This document shows positions 15,630 through 25,922 of a DNA stretch of 64,000 bases, piece by piece; within the stretch, counting starts at the first letter, position 1; each line of letters begins with the position of its first letter. Below the pieces are notes generated by a model. That model saw only the letters and a program-made list of their open reading frames with translations. It did not search any database and was not told the DNA's origin. This DNA is from Verrucomicrobiota bacterium (GTDB taxonomy: Bacteria > Verrucomicrobiota > Verrucomicrobiia > Opitutales > Opitutaceae). The translations under genes were made by a program, and so were the position numbers. Where the stretch lies: NCBI GenBank assembly GCA_023428905.1, contig JAEYWP010000030.1:381121-445120 (forward strand), in the 5' to 3' direction.

Positions 15630-17456
15630 CTATTTTAGCTGCATCCATTGGCCGGGACGCAGACTGCGTGAGACAGGTGTGCCTTTGGGAAGCCGATTCG
15701 GATTGATGAAGTTGAGATCGAAATGCCAGTTGCGATTGGGCGCTTGGTAATAGTTCCCGGTGTCGCCCCAAGCTCGAGTGGCCTGCTGGCTTTGATACAG
15801 CATGATCATGGAACCATAATAGCTGAGTCGTACGCCACCCCAGTCTTCAAGCAGACGCAGAAAATTCTCCGCCCCGCCGCTATAGGCAGAACTGGTGGTT
15901 CTGACCTGCCCGGCGATGATCGCAGTGTTAACAGTGGTCGCCACCGGATCTCGCGCGGAGAGTCCCTTCGTGTCGTAGCCTCCCGAGACCCATTGCCTCG
16001 AAAGCACGGTGATGGCGTCTGCAATAACGGCTGCCGGCTGGTAGTAGGTACCCACATACGGCTCAACGCCACCCGAGTTGGTAGCGGGCGTTCCGCCGGT
16101 ATTGTAGTCACCCATAATGTACGCCGGGTTTTCCGTAGATAAGGTCAATCCACCCTCCGGCAGGTTTTCACCGTTGCGGAGGCGGACCCCTACTCGGCTT
16201 GTTGAGCCATAGGAGATGTCGGCTACATACAGCTGGCTGTTCCAAAGCGCTTTTCCTCGAAGTGCCTCGGGTATCGCCACGCCCACGAGCGCGCTCGGCG
16301 CGGAAGATGGCCACGCTGTGGCATTAGGGATGATCGTCGGGATGCGCCCGTCAGCCACGCGTGCCCGCAGTTGGCCGACGTCCACATCTGTCAGGCGTAC
16401 GGTCTGGTCTTCGCGGTAGTCCTTGATGGTGCTGGTGGAAAACGCGCCATCGAGAAGATTTATGAGCTGTGTCTGTGATGACGGTATGAGCGTGCCATCC
16501 GCGGTCATGAAGACGCGAGAGTTGGCGGGAACGGTCACGCCGTTGACGGACGTGCGACTTGATCCCGTGGTGTTCACCAGGACCTTTAAACCCGCTTTGT
16601 TGAACATGCGTTCGTCGGCGTTAGGATCCGTGGCGGAGGTGTCGGGGATTTCAATAATTTCGCGTGCGCCGCCCGCGTTAGGGCCGGTAGCGACCACGTT
16701 TGCAGGGGGGCTTTCGGGGGTGACGATAAAGGGTGCGCCGCCGCTGAACGTCACGTTGTTGGCGTGGGTGCCCGATCGCGGATCCAGCGGGTGGTGAGTA
16801 TTGCTCGCACCGTTTACACTGGTGACCGTGGACTGGAAGGTTAGCTGTGCGTTACTGCCGTAAAAGAAGCGTGCGTTGGAGTGAACGCGTCCCTCGACCA
16901 CAAAGTTGGCTCCAGGAAACAGCTCCACGTCGTCCCCGAAGATAGCAAACTGGAAGATAGGGGTAAGCGTGTAGACGATTTCGCGCTGCAAGCGAACCTG
17001 GACAGGCGCAGGTGACGTTGGCGCGCGGTACGAAACCTCGGAGGCTGCCAGAAACCGGTATTGGTTGGTCGAGCCGCTAATGCCCGTATGCGCCGCAACT
17101 GCGACGCCATTCTCGACCGGTACGATAATATGGGTGCTAAAGCTATAGCCTTCTGCCGCGGTGAAGGTGGTGGTGGGCGCAGTACTCAGGTTGGCCAGAG
17201 CGGTCGACGCCGCAAGGGTGGGTACACCTGGCTTGTTGGCGTCCAGCCAATCGGAAAGCGCTCCATACATTTGTTCGATCGCGAACTCCGCCGCATAAAC
17301 AGCTTTAACTCGATGTGCACTGCGGACCTCAGCCCGCGCGGTAACGTTGACAAAGCTAACGTAGCCGACGAGGGCCATCGACATGGCGATGGCGATGGCG
17401 AAGACCAGGAGGGTGGCTGATCCCCTATTCCTGTGCGAATAGCGTGTAGTGTTCAT
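15630..17456 (-). CDS. PilX-like pilus-assembly protein, large
   Basis: 608 residues. The N-terminus has a short basic stretch and then one hydrophobic helix (SATLLVFAIAIAMSMALVGY), followed by the PilX-type continuation AVYAAEFAIEQMYGAL. The rest is polar, rich in Thr, Ser, Asn and Gly, with beta-like sequence such as NFVVEGRVHSNARFFYGSNA. PilX proteins are minor pilus components, but they are usually under 250 residues, so this one carries a long extra domain of unknown function. Its ATG overlaps the stop of the upstream prepilin gene (ATGA, 4 bp), so it is translationally coupled. The G+C is visibly lower than in flanking genes. Alternative reading: an exported surface protein with no pilus role. 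Confidence 0.72.
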   Translation of the reverse strand: MNTTRYSHRNRGSATLLVFAIAIAMSMALVGYVSFVNVTARAEVRSAHRVKAVYAAEFAIEQMYGALSDWLDANKPGVPTLAASTALANLSTAPTTTFTAAEGYSFSTHIIVPVENGVAVAAHTGISGSTNQYRFLAASEVSYRAPTSPAPVQVRLQREIVYTLTPIFQFAIFGDDVELFPGANFVVEGRVHSNARFFYGSNAQLTFQSTVTSVNGASNTHHPLDPRSGTHANNVTFSGGAPFIVTPESPPANVVATGPNAGGAREIIEIPDTSATDPNADERMFNKAGLKVLVNTTGSSRTSVNGVTVPANSRVFMTADGTLIPSSQTQLINLLDGAFSTSTIKDYREDQTVRLTDVDVGQLRARVADGRIPTIIPNATAWPSSAPSALVGVAIPEALRGKALWNSQLYVADISYGSTSRVGVRLRNGENLPEGGLTLSTENPAYIMGDYNTGGTPATNSGGVEPYVGTYYQPAAVIADAITVLSRQWVSGGYDTKGLSARDPVATTVNTAIIAGQVRTTSSAYSGGAENFLRLLEDWGGVRLSYYGSMIMLYQSQQATRAWGDTGNYYQAPNRNWHFDLNFINPNRLPKGTPVSRSLRPGQWMQLK

Positions 17457-18394
17457 AGTTCGCTGGGACGGGTGCGAGCATGGATCCAAGTGCGGATGCC
17501 AATTTCAGTTCGGCCTGAAAGTCGCCCTGCGGGCAGGCGCTGCAGATTCATCTGCACCGTGCGATCGGCTTGGATGAAGTTGAAGCATGGTTCGACGGCG
17601 CTCGAGGACGACTCTGGATTGGCCCGCGGCTGAGTGGTCAAATTTGTGGCGATCACGGTGTACGACGCCGCCACCCGATCATCGCGCCAATACCTCAGTT
17701 CTCCGTTTGTCTGAACCGAGAACTTGAGGCGCCGACCGCTAGAAGCAGCGATCTGCGTCCCATTGGGGATCTTTAGCTCGCTGGGTGAGGTCGGGAGCGC
17801 GGTGGTGAAACGAAGCGATTTAACCGACGCCGTGTTGGTGATGCTTCGCACGACGAGGGTGATGGGAACGCCATAGCGGGTGCCTGGAATACTGACCGAG
17901 TCACCCACGGAGAACATATCATCAAGGTCCAGTTCGGGATGATTCGCGCTGCCGATAAAGGTTGAGCCGAGCGCGGAGATCGCGCTGGACGGGCATGCGT
18001 CAGCCATGATCCACGTGGTTGCCGGCTGACGGGAACGGACCGGGAATGTGATCGTGTCCCGTCCCCCTGCGATGCCGAGGATGTTAGGTGTTCTAAGGTT
18101 ATCGACGACATCGGTGCCCTGAACGGTCGCGTAATAGACGATCGGCGGGGCGACGATCAGGGTGCGGCCCCCGTCCTCCACAATGGGCAGAGTGGGGGAA
18201 CTTCGTACCGCTTGGGTAATCAGGTCCGTGGCCGTGCGGAGTTCGGCGACACCGGCGGTGGTATTGAACGTGTGGTCGTTTCGTTTGACCAGCGCGACGA
18301 GGGCGAGCATCGCGATTGCGGCGACGACGGTGAAGACCGACATGGCGATCATCACCTCCGACAGAGAGAAACCGTGGCGAGTGTGCGAACGCAT
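17453..18394 (-). CDS. Prepilin-type protein, PilW-like
   Basis: 313 residues. It begins MRSHTRHGFSLSEVMIAMSV, a type III (prepilin) signal: cleavage after Gly8, Phe9 as the new N-terminus, and Glu13 at the conserved +5 position, then a hydrophobic helix. The body is beta-rich with no catalytic motif. By size and position it resembles PilW-type minor pilins. It starts 2 bp after the PilV-like gene and overlaps the PilX-like gene by 4 bp, forming a tight three-gene operon. Processing would need a PilD peptidase encoded elsewhere. Confidence 0.83.
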   Translation of the reverse strand: MRSHTRHGFSLSEVMIAMSVFTVVAAIAMLALVALVKRNDHTFNTTAGVAELRTATDLITQAVRSSPTLPIVEDGGRTLIVAPPIVYYATVQGTDVVDNLRTPNILGIAGGRDTITFPVRSRQPATTWIMADACPSSAISALGSTFIGSANHPELDLDDMFSVGDSVSIPGTRYGVPITLVVRSITNTASVKSLRFTTALPTSPSELKIPNGTQIAASSGRRLKFSVQTNGELRYWRDDRVAASYTVIATNLTTQPRANPESSSSAVEPCFNFIQADRTVQMNLQRLPAGRLSGRTEIGIRTWIHARTRPSEL

Positions 18395-18396
18395 GA

Positions 18397-18843
18397 TTAG
18401 CTGATTTTACGGGCAACAAGAATGGAAACCGACTGAGGGTGGTTGCCTACCCGCCAGGTCACGTTCACCCGCAAGCTTCTCACCCCTGCGGTGGTACCCA
18501 GATCTACGACCGATCTTGTATAGGTCACCCGTGATGACGCGGGCACGTTTTGGTACGTATTCCGAGCGTTGATACTGCGGTTATACTTTGTCGTGATCGC
18601 GCTCGTGACCGTTTCTGCAGTGGACGCGACAAATGCCGACTGCGCGCCGCCTCGGAGTTCTTCTGCTTTCCGCATCGCGAGTCGATGCGCCTCCGCGTAA
18701 TAGGCAGTTCTCATTGTCCACGCGGACATGCGCTGCATCACGCCAAGGGTTCCCAGCGTGAAAAACAGGGTGACGCCGAGAGCGATCATGACTTCGACGA
18801 GCGTCATCCCCCGAGTGCGAGCGCGGCGACGTAACGTTAACAT
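18397..18843 (-). CDS. Prepilin-type protein, PilV-like
   Basis: 148 residues. The N-terminus ARTRGMTLVEVMIALGVTLF has the prepilin cleavage site after Gly12, with Met13 and Glu17 in the conserved positions, followed by a hydrophobic helix. It is the first gene of the operon and is short, like PilV/PilI minor pilins or type II secretion pseudopilins, which cannot be told apart from sequence alone. The ATG at 18843 lies about 50 bp past the hairpin that probably ends the upstream regulator transcript. Confidence 0.82.
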   Translation of the reverse strand: MLTLRRRARTRGMTLVEVMIALGVTLFFTLGTLGVMQRMSAWTMRTAYYAEAHRLAMRKAEELRGGAQSAFVASTAETVTSAITTKYNRSINARNTYQNVPASSRVTYTRSVVDLGTTAGVRSLRVNVTWRVGNHPQSVSILVARKIS

Positions 18844-18894
18844 GACTCCATCCTACCGGAGGGCAGGCCACGGCTTAAGAGGCCTTCGCAAACA

Positions 18895-18922
18895 AATCGG
18901 CCCTAGATCACCAGGGCCGATT
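18895..18922 (-). terminator. Hairpin after the response-regulator gene
   Basis: A 10-bp perfect inverted repeat, AATCGGCCCT and its complement, around an 8-base loop. On the minus strand it is followed by TTGTTTG. It lies 51 bp past the regulator stop and upstream of the PilV-like gene, so it probably separates the two transcripts. The T-run is weak, so termination may be partial. Confidence 0.6.
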
Positions 18923-18972
18923 GGCCCTATTCTGGCCTGCTGGAGTCCCTCTCTCTAATCCTTCACCCCCAC

Positions 18973-19626
18973 TTACCGATGATTATCCCGCATCATGAGT
19001 GCGACAGCTTGGGAACGCCGGGTGACGTTCAGCTTGTCAAAGATGTTGGCCAGATAGTTCTTCACCGTCTTCTCGCTGAGGCCAAGGTCGGTCCCGACTT
19101 CCTTGTTCGTCTTACCTTCCGCGATGAGCGTGAGCACCTTTCGCTCCTGCGGCGAGAGGCTTTCAAAGGGGCGTGACGCGGCGGGCTGCTGCCGGATCAA
19201 GGAGAGCACGCGCGCGGTGATCGCCGGATCAAGGATGGATTTTCCGGCGGCCACGTCCATGATGGCTTGGATCAGCTGCTGACCATCAACCTCCTTGAGA
19301 AGGTAGCCGTGTCCGCCCGCCTGGATGGCCTGGCTGACCAGCTTGTCGTCCGCCACCGACGTAAGGAACAGGATCCTGATCTGCGGCTCAACGGAAAGGA
19401 TGCGCTGGCAGGCATCAAAGCCGGTGCCGTCCGGGAGCCGTATATCCATCAGGACAACGTGAGGTTTCAGCTGGAGTACAAGCGGAACCGCTTGCGCGAC
19501 CGAGGCCGCTTCGCCGACCAGCGAGAGGGAGCGCTCCGGCGAGAGCAGAGTGCGGAGGCCCAACCGCACCACTTCACTGTCATCTACAAGGACGAGACGG
19601 ACGGGAACAGGAGTGGGCGTATTCAT
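18973..19626 (-). CDS. NarL/LuxR-family response regulator
   Basis: 217 residues. The receiver domain (1 to about 125) has the acidic pocket LVLVDDSE, the phosphoacceptor Asp61 in VVLMDIRLPDG, Thr in FLTSVAD and Lys in GYLLKEVD. A LuxR-type helix-turn-helix follows (LSPQERKVLTLIAEGKTNKE, then LGLSEKTVKNYLANIFDKL). It should bind DNA when phosphorylated by the kinase encoded just upstream, whose stop it overlaps by 4 bp (ATGA). The prepilin operon lies immediately downstream on the same strand and is a possible target, but this is inference. Confidence 0.94.
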   Translation of the reverse strand: MNTPTPVPVRLVLVDDSEVVRLGLRTLLSPERSLSLVGEAASVAQAVPLVLQLKPHVVLMDIRLPDGTGFDACQRILSVEPQIRILFLTSVADDKLVSQAIQAGGHGYLLKEVDGQQLIQAIMDVAAGKSILDPAITARVLSLIRQQPAASRPFESLSPQERKVLTLIAEGKTNKEVGTDLGLSEKTVKNYLANIFDKLNVTRRSQAVALMMRDNHR

Positions 19627-20870
19627 GTGATTGATGCAGACAGATTGGAGAGTGTGATGATGATACTCGTACCAGACCCGGGGCGGCTCTCCATCACTGC
19701 TGCCGCTGGCAGGCGCACCGCGCGCGCTTCAATGTTGCTAAGCCCGTGCCCTCGCCGCGCACGCGCTATCTCAAACCCCCGGCCGTTGTCCACGATGGAG
19801 AGGCGGGGGCCCTCCGGTGTCTCCGAAAGCGTGATACGGATCCGAGTCGCACCGCCGTGGCGAATGCTGTTGCTGACCGCCTCGCGGACGATCTGGACGA
19901 TGTCGGCGTGCTGCTCCGAGGTGAGCCGCCCGGCCACCTGGTCCTCGATCGCCAGCTCGAAGGCCACCTCCGTGCCGCTGGCAATCGCCTGCGTGACCGA
20001 TTCGATCGCCGCAGGCAGGGTCTGCTGGTGCTGCACGTCCGGCGTCAGCCCGAGGATGTAGCTGCGGACGTCGCGAATGGTCTGGTTGAGCAATTCGCGG
20101 GCGGCGGTGACGTGCCGCCGCGCCAGCGCGGCGTCGGTCTCGGAGGCCTTCAGCGCGGCCTCGAGCGTCAGCCCGGTCGCGTACAGCGCCTGGATGATGC
20201 CGTCGTGCAGATCGTGGCCGAGCCGTATCTTCTCCTCGAGCGCACGGTTGAGCAGCATCTGCTGGAAGTTGAGGTCCTCCTGGATCCGCAGCCGCTCGAT
20301 GCGTTCGAGCTGCAGCTGCGCCTGCTGTTCGGCCGACATCCGCGCCAGGCCGGCCAGGCTGATCAGGTCGGGACGGTTCGCCAGCTGCCCCGGGGATCCC
20401 TCGCTGCGCTCCGAGCGCTGGGTCGCAAAAAAGATGAGCAGGCCCACACAGCTGCCACCGAGGAGCAGGCAAAGCAGTCCGAGGGCGAGGATCGCCTTTT
20501 GATACGCTCCCAGCACCCGGGCGAGACGCGGGGAGGGCAGCGAGACCTGGTAGGGCTCACCGCCCGCCGTCCCGGTCGAAACCGAAAATCCCCAACGCCC
20601 CTCCGGAATAGGAGCGCCGGCGGGATGCGTGCGCACCTCCGTTGATCCCAGCGCCGAACGGACGAGAGCCCGCGCGTCCTCGGACCAGGCGGAGGTTCCG
20701 AGATCAGCCGCAGGTAACAGCGCCTCGAAGTCAGCGCGACGCGAGGCCACCCACTCCGCGCGCAGGGTTTCCCGCTGCCGCGAGAGCCATTGCTCGCCGG
20801 CAATACCGGCCATCACCAGGAGCAGGAGAAGGCCCAGGATGAAGATGGCCGCACGGGTCAGGGATGTCAT
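19623..20870 (-). CDS. Sensor histidine kinase, NarX/DegS type
   Basis: 415 residues. Two membrane helices (AAIFILGLLLLLVMAGIAGE near the N-terminus and AILALGLLCLLLGGSCVGLL near 150) flank a periplasmic domain of about 100 residues. Then come a coiled linker, a HisKA_3 dimerisation domain with the phosphoacceptor histidine in LGHDLHDGIIQALYATGL, and an HATPase with REAVSNSIRHGG and DNGRGFE. It pairs with the response regulator. The sensed signal is unknown. The start is the ATG at 20870; a GTG 36 bp upstream would add 12 residues before the first helix and is less likely. Confidence 0.93.
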   Translation of the reverse strand: MTSLTRAAIFILGLLLLLVMAGIAGEQWLSRQRETLRAEWVASRRADFEALLPAADLGTSAWSEDARALVRSALGSTEVRTHPAGAPIPEGRWGFSVSTGTAGGEPYQVSLPSPRLARVLGAYQKAILALGLLCLLLGGSCVGLLIFFATQRSERSEGSPGQLANRPDLISLAGLARMSAEQQAQLQLERIERLRIQEDLNFQQMLLNRALEEKIRLGHDLHDGIIQALYATGLTLEAALKASETDAALARRHVTAARELLNQTIRDVRSYILGLTPDVQHQQTLPAAIESVTQAIASGTEVAFELAIEDQVAGRLTSEQHADIVQIVREAVSNSIRHGGATRIRITLSETPEGPRLSIVDNGRGFEIARARRGHGLSNIEARAVRLPAAAVMESRPGSGTSIIITLSNLSASIT

Positions 20871-20999
20871 CGGCAGGACGGAAGGCCTCTCGGCTAGGCC
20901 CGCCACGGGCGGGGCGCAAGACTACGCATTGATGCAGAGCCATTTTCATAACGTTTGGACTTTTCCGGCAGGCTCGTTTTCCTTCCACGGCTTCCTCGC

Positions 21000-22529
<1,530 letters not shown>

Positions 22530-22560
22530 GGCGCGCGCCGCCTGCCGCCCGCCCGCCACC

Positions 22561-24012
22561 ATGACCGTCCTGCCCGTCGATCCCCGCCAGAACTCCTCCG
22601 TCGAGGCGCTGGTGGATTTCCTGCGGCAGTGCCGTGCGATCGCCGCGCAGCGCGGCGCGCCGCAGCTGGTGAGCATTTCGCTCGAGGTGGAGGCGCTCGA
22701 TCCACTCGCGGTGCTGGAGTCGATCTTCGAGCCCGGCGAGCGCCATTTTTATGTCGAACATCCGGCCCAGGGGCTCGCCCTGGCGGGAGCCGAGGCGGTC
22801 CTGGTTTTCACCACCGCGGGGCGGGACCGCTTCGCCGAATGCCAGCGGTTTATCGATGTCACCCTGGAAAACTGCCTGTGCGTGGGCGATCTCGAGGCAC
22901 CGTTCGCCGGCCCGCATTTTTTCCACGCCTATTCCTTCCAATCCCAGACGGAACCGGGCGAACCCTTCGAGGCCGCAAGCGTCTTTGTCCCGCGCTGGCA
23001 GGTGGCGGTGCGCGGCGGGCGCACCGTCGCGGTGGCCAATGTCCTGATCGACCTCAACGCGCCGATCGAGGCGATCGCGCAGCGGGTCTGGCGCGCCCGG
23101 CAAACCTTCGAGTCGTTCGACTACGGATCACCGGAATTTGTCGCGCCCGCACCCGGCCCGGTGGAGTCGCGCGAGGTGGGTGAGGAAGGCAACTATCTCC
23201 GGGCAGTCCGCAGCGGCGTGGAGAGCATCCGGGCCGGCGAGTTTGAAAAAATTGTCCTGGCGCGGGCGAAAGACCTGACCGCGGCTGCACCCTTTCATCC
23301 GCTGCGTGCGCTCAATGGGCTGCGCCAGCGATTTGGCGACTGCTACGCTTTCTCCGTCGCGAACGGCCGCGGGCAGAGCCTGATCGGGGCCAGCCCGGAG
23401 CGGCTGGTGCAGCTGGCCGACGGCACCGTGCGCACGGAAGCGCTCGCAGGCTCCGCCCGCCGCGGCAAATCCGCCAGTGAGGATGCCGCCCTCGGCTCCG
23501 CCCTGCTGCGCAGTGAGAAGGACCTGGCGGAGCACGCCTACGTGCTGCGTGCGATCACACGCCGGCTCGCCCCCCTTGGCCTTGCGGTGGAGTCGAGCCG
23601 CCGTCCGGTCCTCAAGCGCCTGGCCAATGTCCAGCACCTGCACACCCCGCTGGAGGCACCCGTACCGGCCGGCGTGCGCCTGCTGGACGTGGTGGAGGCC
23701 CTGCATCCCACGCCCGCGGTGGGTGGTTCCCCGCGCGAGCGGGCAGTGCCCTGCATCCGTCAGTTGGAGACGTTTCCCCGGGGGCTTTATGCCGGAGCTC
23801 TCGGCTGGAGCGACCATCGGGGCGAGGGGGAGTTTTTTGTCGGCCTGCGCAGCGCCCTGATCGACGGGCCGCGGGCGCGGGTCTACGCGGGCGCGGGGAT
23901 TGTGGCGGGTTCAGAACCCGAGAAGGAATTTCAGGAAACGCAGCTCAAGTTCCAGGCCCTGCTGGCGGCGCTGGCGGAGGACACGGCGGACGCGGTCGAG
24001 CCGCGTCCCTGA
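22561..24012 (+). CDS. menF: Isochorismate synthase
   Basis: 483 residues. It is a chorismate-utilising enzyme: the C-terminal half holds ESIRAGEFEKIVLARAKDL, the GASPERLV loop, RTEALAGSARRG, EKDLAEHAYVLRAI and HPTPAVGGSPRE, with YAGALGW and VYAGAGIVAGSEPEKEF. These fit isochorismate synthase rather than anthranilate or aminodeoxychorismate synthase. It makes isochorismate for menaquinone, the substrate of the menD product encoded convergently 6 bp away. The N-terminal third is more variable, as in other MenF proteins. Confidence 0.92.
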   Translation: MTVLPVDPRQNSSVEALVDFLRQCRAIAAQRGAPQLVSISLEVEALDPLAVLESIFEPGERHFYVEHPAQGLALAGAEAVLVFTTAGRDRFAECQRFIDVTLENCLCVGDLEAPFAGPHFFHAYSFQSQTEPGEPFEAASVFVPRWQVAVRGGRTVAVANVLIDLNAPIEAIAQRVWRARQTFESFDYGSPEFVAPAPGPVESREVGEEGNYLRAVRSGVESIRAGEFEKIVLARAKDLTAAAPFHPLRALNGLRQRFGDCYAFSVANGRGQSLIGASPERLVQLADGTVRTEALAGSARRGKSASEDAALGSALLRSEKDLAEHAYVLRAITRRLAPLGLAVESSRRPVLKRLANVQHLHTPLEAPVPAGVRLLDVVEALHPTPAVGGSPRERAVPCIRQLETFPRGLYAGALGWSDHRGEGEFFVGLRSALIDGPRARVYAGAGIVAGSEPEKEFQETQLKFQALLAALAEDTADAVEPRP

Positions 24013-24018
24013 GCCTAC

Positions 24019-25758
24019 CTATGCGAGGGCGCTCTCCGCCTCGCGCGCCACGCGCGCGAACAGCTCTTTGCGGAAGGCGGCGTCGCGTTTGCGGTCGGTC
24101 CGGAGTTCCAGGACACGCACGCCCTGCGTGGGCAATGGGGAGAGCAGTTCTGCGTAGTGTTTCCAATCGCGCACCAGGACGTGTGGGACCCCATAGGCCT
24201 GGCAGAGGGGCGCAAAGTCCACCGCCTGAGGCGTGGCAAAGTACTCCTCGAAGGGCGGGTCGAACTGCGCCACCGGCAGGTGACCGAAAATCCCTCCCCC
24301 GCGGTTGTTGATCAGCACAATGGTGAGGCTGCCTCGAAACTTCGGAAGGAGGAGAAAACCATTCGTGTCGTGCAGCAGAGCCAGGTCGCCGGTAAGCAGC
24401 ACCGTGGGGCGTCCGCCATGTGCAACGCCAAGGGCGGTGGACAGGGTGCCATCGATGCCGTTGGCGCCGCGGTTGAAATGCAGGCCCACGCCGCGGTTGC
24501 CGGCCGGCCAGACGTATTCAAGATCCCGTACGGGCATGCTGCTGGCGACAAAAAGCCGCGCACCCTCCGGCAGGAGCTGCGCCAGGTCCCGCGCCGCCCG
24601 CGGCTCCACCCTTTCTTCCACGCGCAGCGCGTGATCGAACGCCGCCTGCGCGCGGGTCTCGCACGCCTGCCACTCGCGGAGGTACCGGTCGTCATGGATC
24701 GGCTCACCGGAGGGCTGGAGCTGCTCCGGTCCCGCGAGGATGTGCCGGGTGCGGCCGTGAAGGGCGTCGCGGTTGCCGGCGTTGGGGCTGACCAGAACGA
24801 TTTCCGCGCCCGACTGCTCGAGCCAGGCCCGCAACACCTTGCTGGTGGGCCAGCCACCGAGGCAGAGCACCTGGCGCGGCACGAGGTGCCGGGCCGCGGT
24901 GGGCGAGCGCAGGATCGCGTCGTAGGCCGCGATCACGGGGGAGCCTGCCGGAGCGTGATGGCGTACGGGTGAAAGGGCATCTGCCAGGACCGGCCATTGG
25001 AGGCCCTCCGCCAGCCGGAAGACGGCGGCGACATACGCGGCGGGGTCGGCGGGCGATTCTGCGCCCGCCACGATCAAACCCCGGGCGCTGGTGGCGCGCT
25101 GCCACAAGACGGTACCGCCCGTTGGGGTGGTGGTGGGCTGCACATGCGCGAAGAAAGCCTCATCGATCACAGCCCGCAGCGGCTCGGCACTGGCGTCGGG
25201 CAGTGGAGGCAGGGGATCGCGGAAGGGAGCGTTCAGGTGAACCGGACCGCGTACCGGGGTGAGCGTGCGTTGCACGGCGTGGGCCACGGTCTGTCGCACA
25301 TAACGCAACAAAGGGAGCGACGCCTCGGGCACGGCAAACTCGTGGAACCAGTTCACGTGGTGCCCGTAGAGCCGCAGCTGATCGATGGTTTGTCCGGAGG
25401 CGCATTCGCGCAGTTCCGGCGGCCGGTCCGCTGTGATGACAAGGAGCGGCACCGTGCTCTCCTGCGCCTCGATCACCGCCGGGAAATAATTGGCTCCAGC
25501 GGTGCCGGAGGTACACAGCAGCACCACGGGCTCGCGGTGTTGTTTCGCCAGGCCCAAAGCAAAAAAGCCGGCCGACCGTTCATCGAGGACGGGGAGCGTC
25601 TCGATCCCCCCATGTCGTACCAGGGCCAGGGTCAACGGAGTGGAGCGCGAGCCCGGAGAGATGACGGCGCGGCGAACACCCGCCCGCGCCAAGGTCTCGG
25701 CAACCACGCTGCACCAAAGGGCGTTGGTATTGGAGAAATCGAGCGGCGAGGAAGACAT
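24019..25758 (-). CDS. menD: SEPHCHC synthase MenD
   Basis: 579 residues. It is a thiamine-diphosphate enzyme that condenses isochorismate with 2-oxoglutarate in menaquinone synthesis. It has the N-terminal AVISPGSRSTPLTLAL, VLLCTSGTAGANYFPAVIEA with the acidic cofactor contact in its surroundings, ITADRPPELRECASGQTIDQ, and in the C-terminal half GVGLHFNRGANGIDGTLSTA and LLTGDLALLHDTNG (ThDP/Mg-binding GDL...N). The ATG at 25758 gives MSSSPLDFSNTNALWC; codons above it are open but non-conserved. It converges on menF. Confidence 0.95.
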   Translation of the reverse strand: MSSSPLDFSNTNALWCSVVAETLARAGVRRAVISPGSRSTPLTLALVRHGGIETLPVLDERSAGFFALGLAKQHREPVVLLCTSGTAGANYFPAVIEAQESTVPLLVITADRPPELRECASGQTIDQLRLYGHHVNWFHEFAVPEASLPLLRYVRQTVAHAVQRTLTPVRGPVHLNAPFRDPLPPLPDASAEPLRAVIDEAFFAHVQPTTTPTGGTVLWQRATSARGLIVAGAESPADPAAYVAAVFRLAEGLQWPVLADALSPVRHHAPAGSPVIAAYDAILRSPTAARHLVPRQVLCLGGWPTSKVLRAWLEQSGAEIVLVSPNAGNRDALHGRTRHILAGPEQLQPSGEPIHDDRYLREWQACETRAQAAFDHALRVEERVEPRAARDLAQLLPEGARLFVASSMPVRDLEYVWPAGNRGVGLHFNRGANGIDGTLSTALGVAHGGRPTVLLTGDLALLHDTNGFLLLPKFRGSLTIVLINNRGGGIFGHLPVAQFDPPFEEYFATPQAVDFAPLCQAYGVPHVLVRDWKHYAELLSPLPTQGVRVLELRTDRKRDAAFRKELFARVAREAESALA

Positions 25759-25868
25759 GGGGCGTGCAGACGGAGAGGTGAGTGCGAAAATCAGGAAATG
25801 AAATCCGAATGACGAAGTCGAATGAACGAGACCGAAGGGAAACGTCCGACTGCCCGGGCGTCCCAAAA

Positions 25869-25922
25869 ATCATAAATCACCAATCAAGAATCATAAATGC
25901 GAGGCGCGGAGCCGCGCCTCGC
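25869..25922 (-). terminator. Hairpin at the 3' end of kup with AATCATAAAT repeats
   Basis: A perfect 11-bp stem, GCGAGGCGCGG and its complement around a 2-base loop, spans 25899-25922 and touches the kup stop codon. On the minus strand it is followed by ATTTATGATT rather than a pure T-run. The decamer AATCATAAAT occurs twice just beyond it, at 25869-25878 and 25889-25898. It probably ends kup transcription. The surrounding 163 bp between menD and kup hold no gene. Confidence 0.6.
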
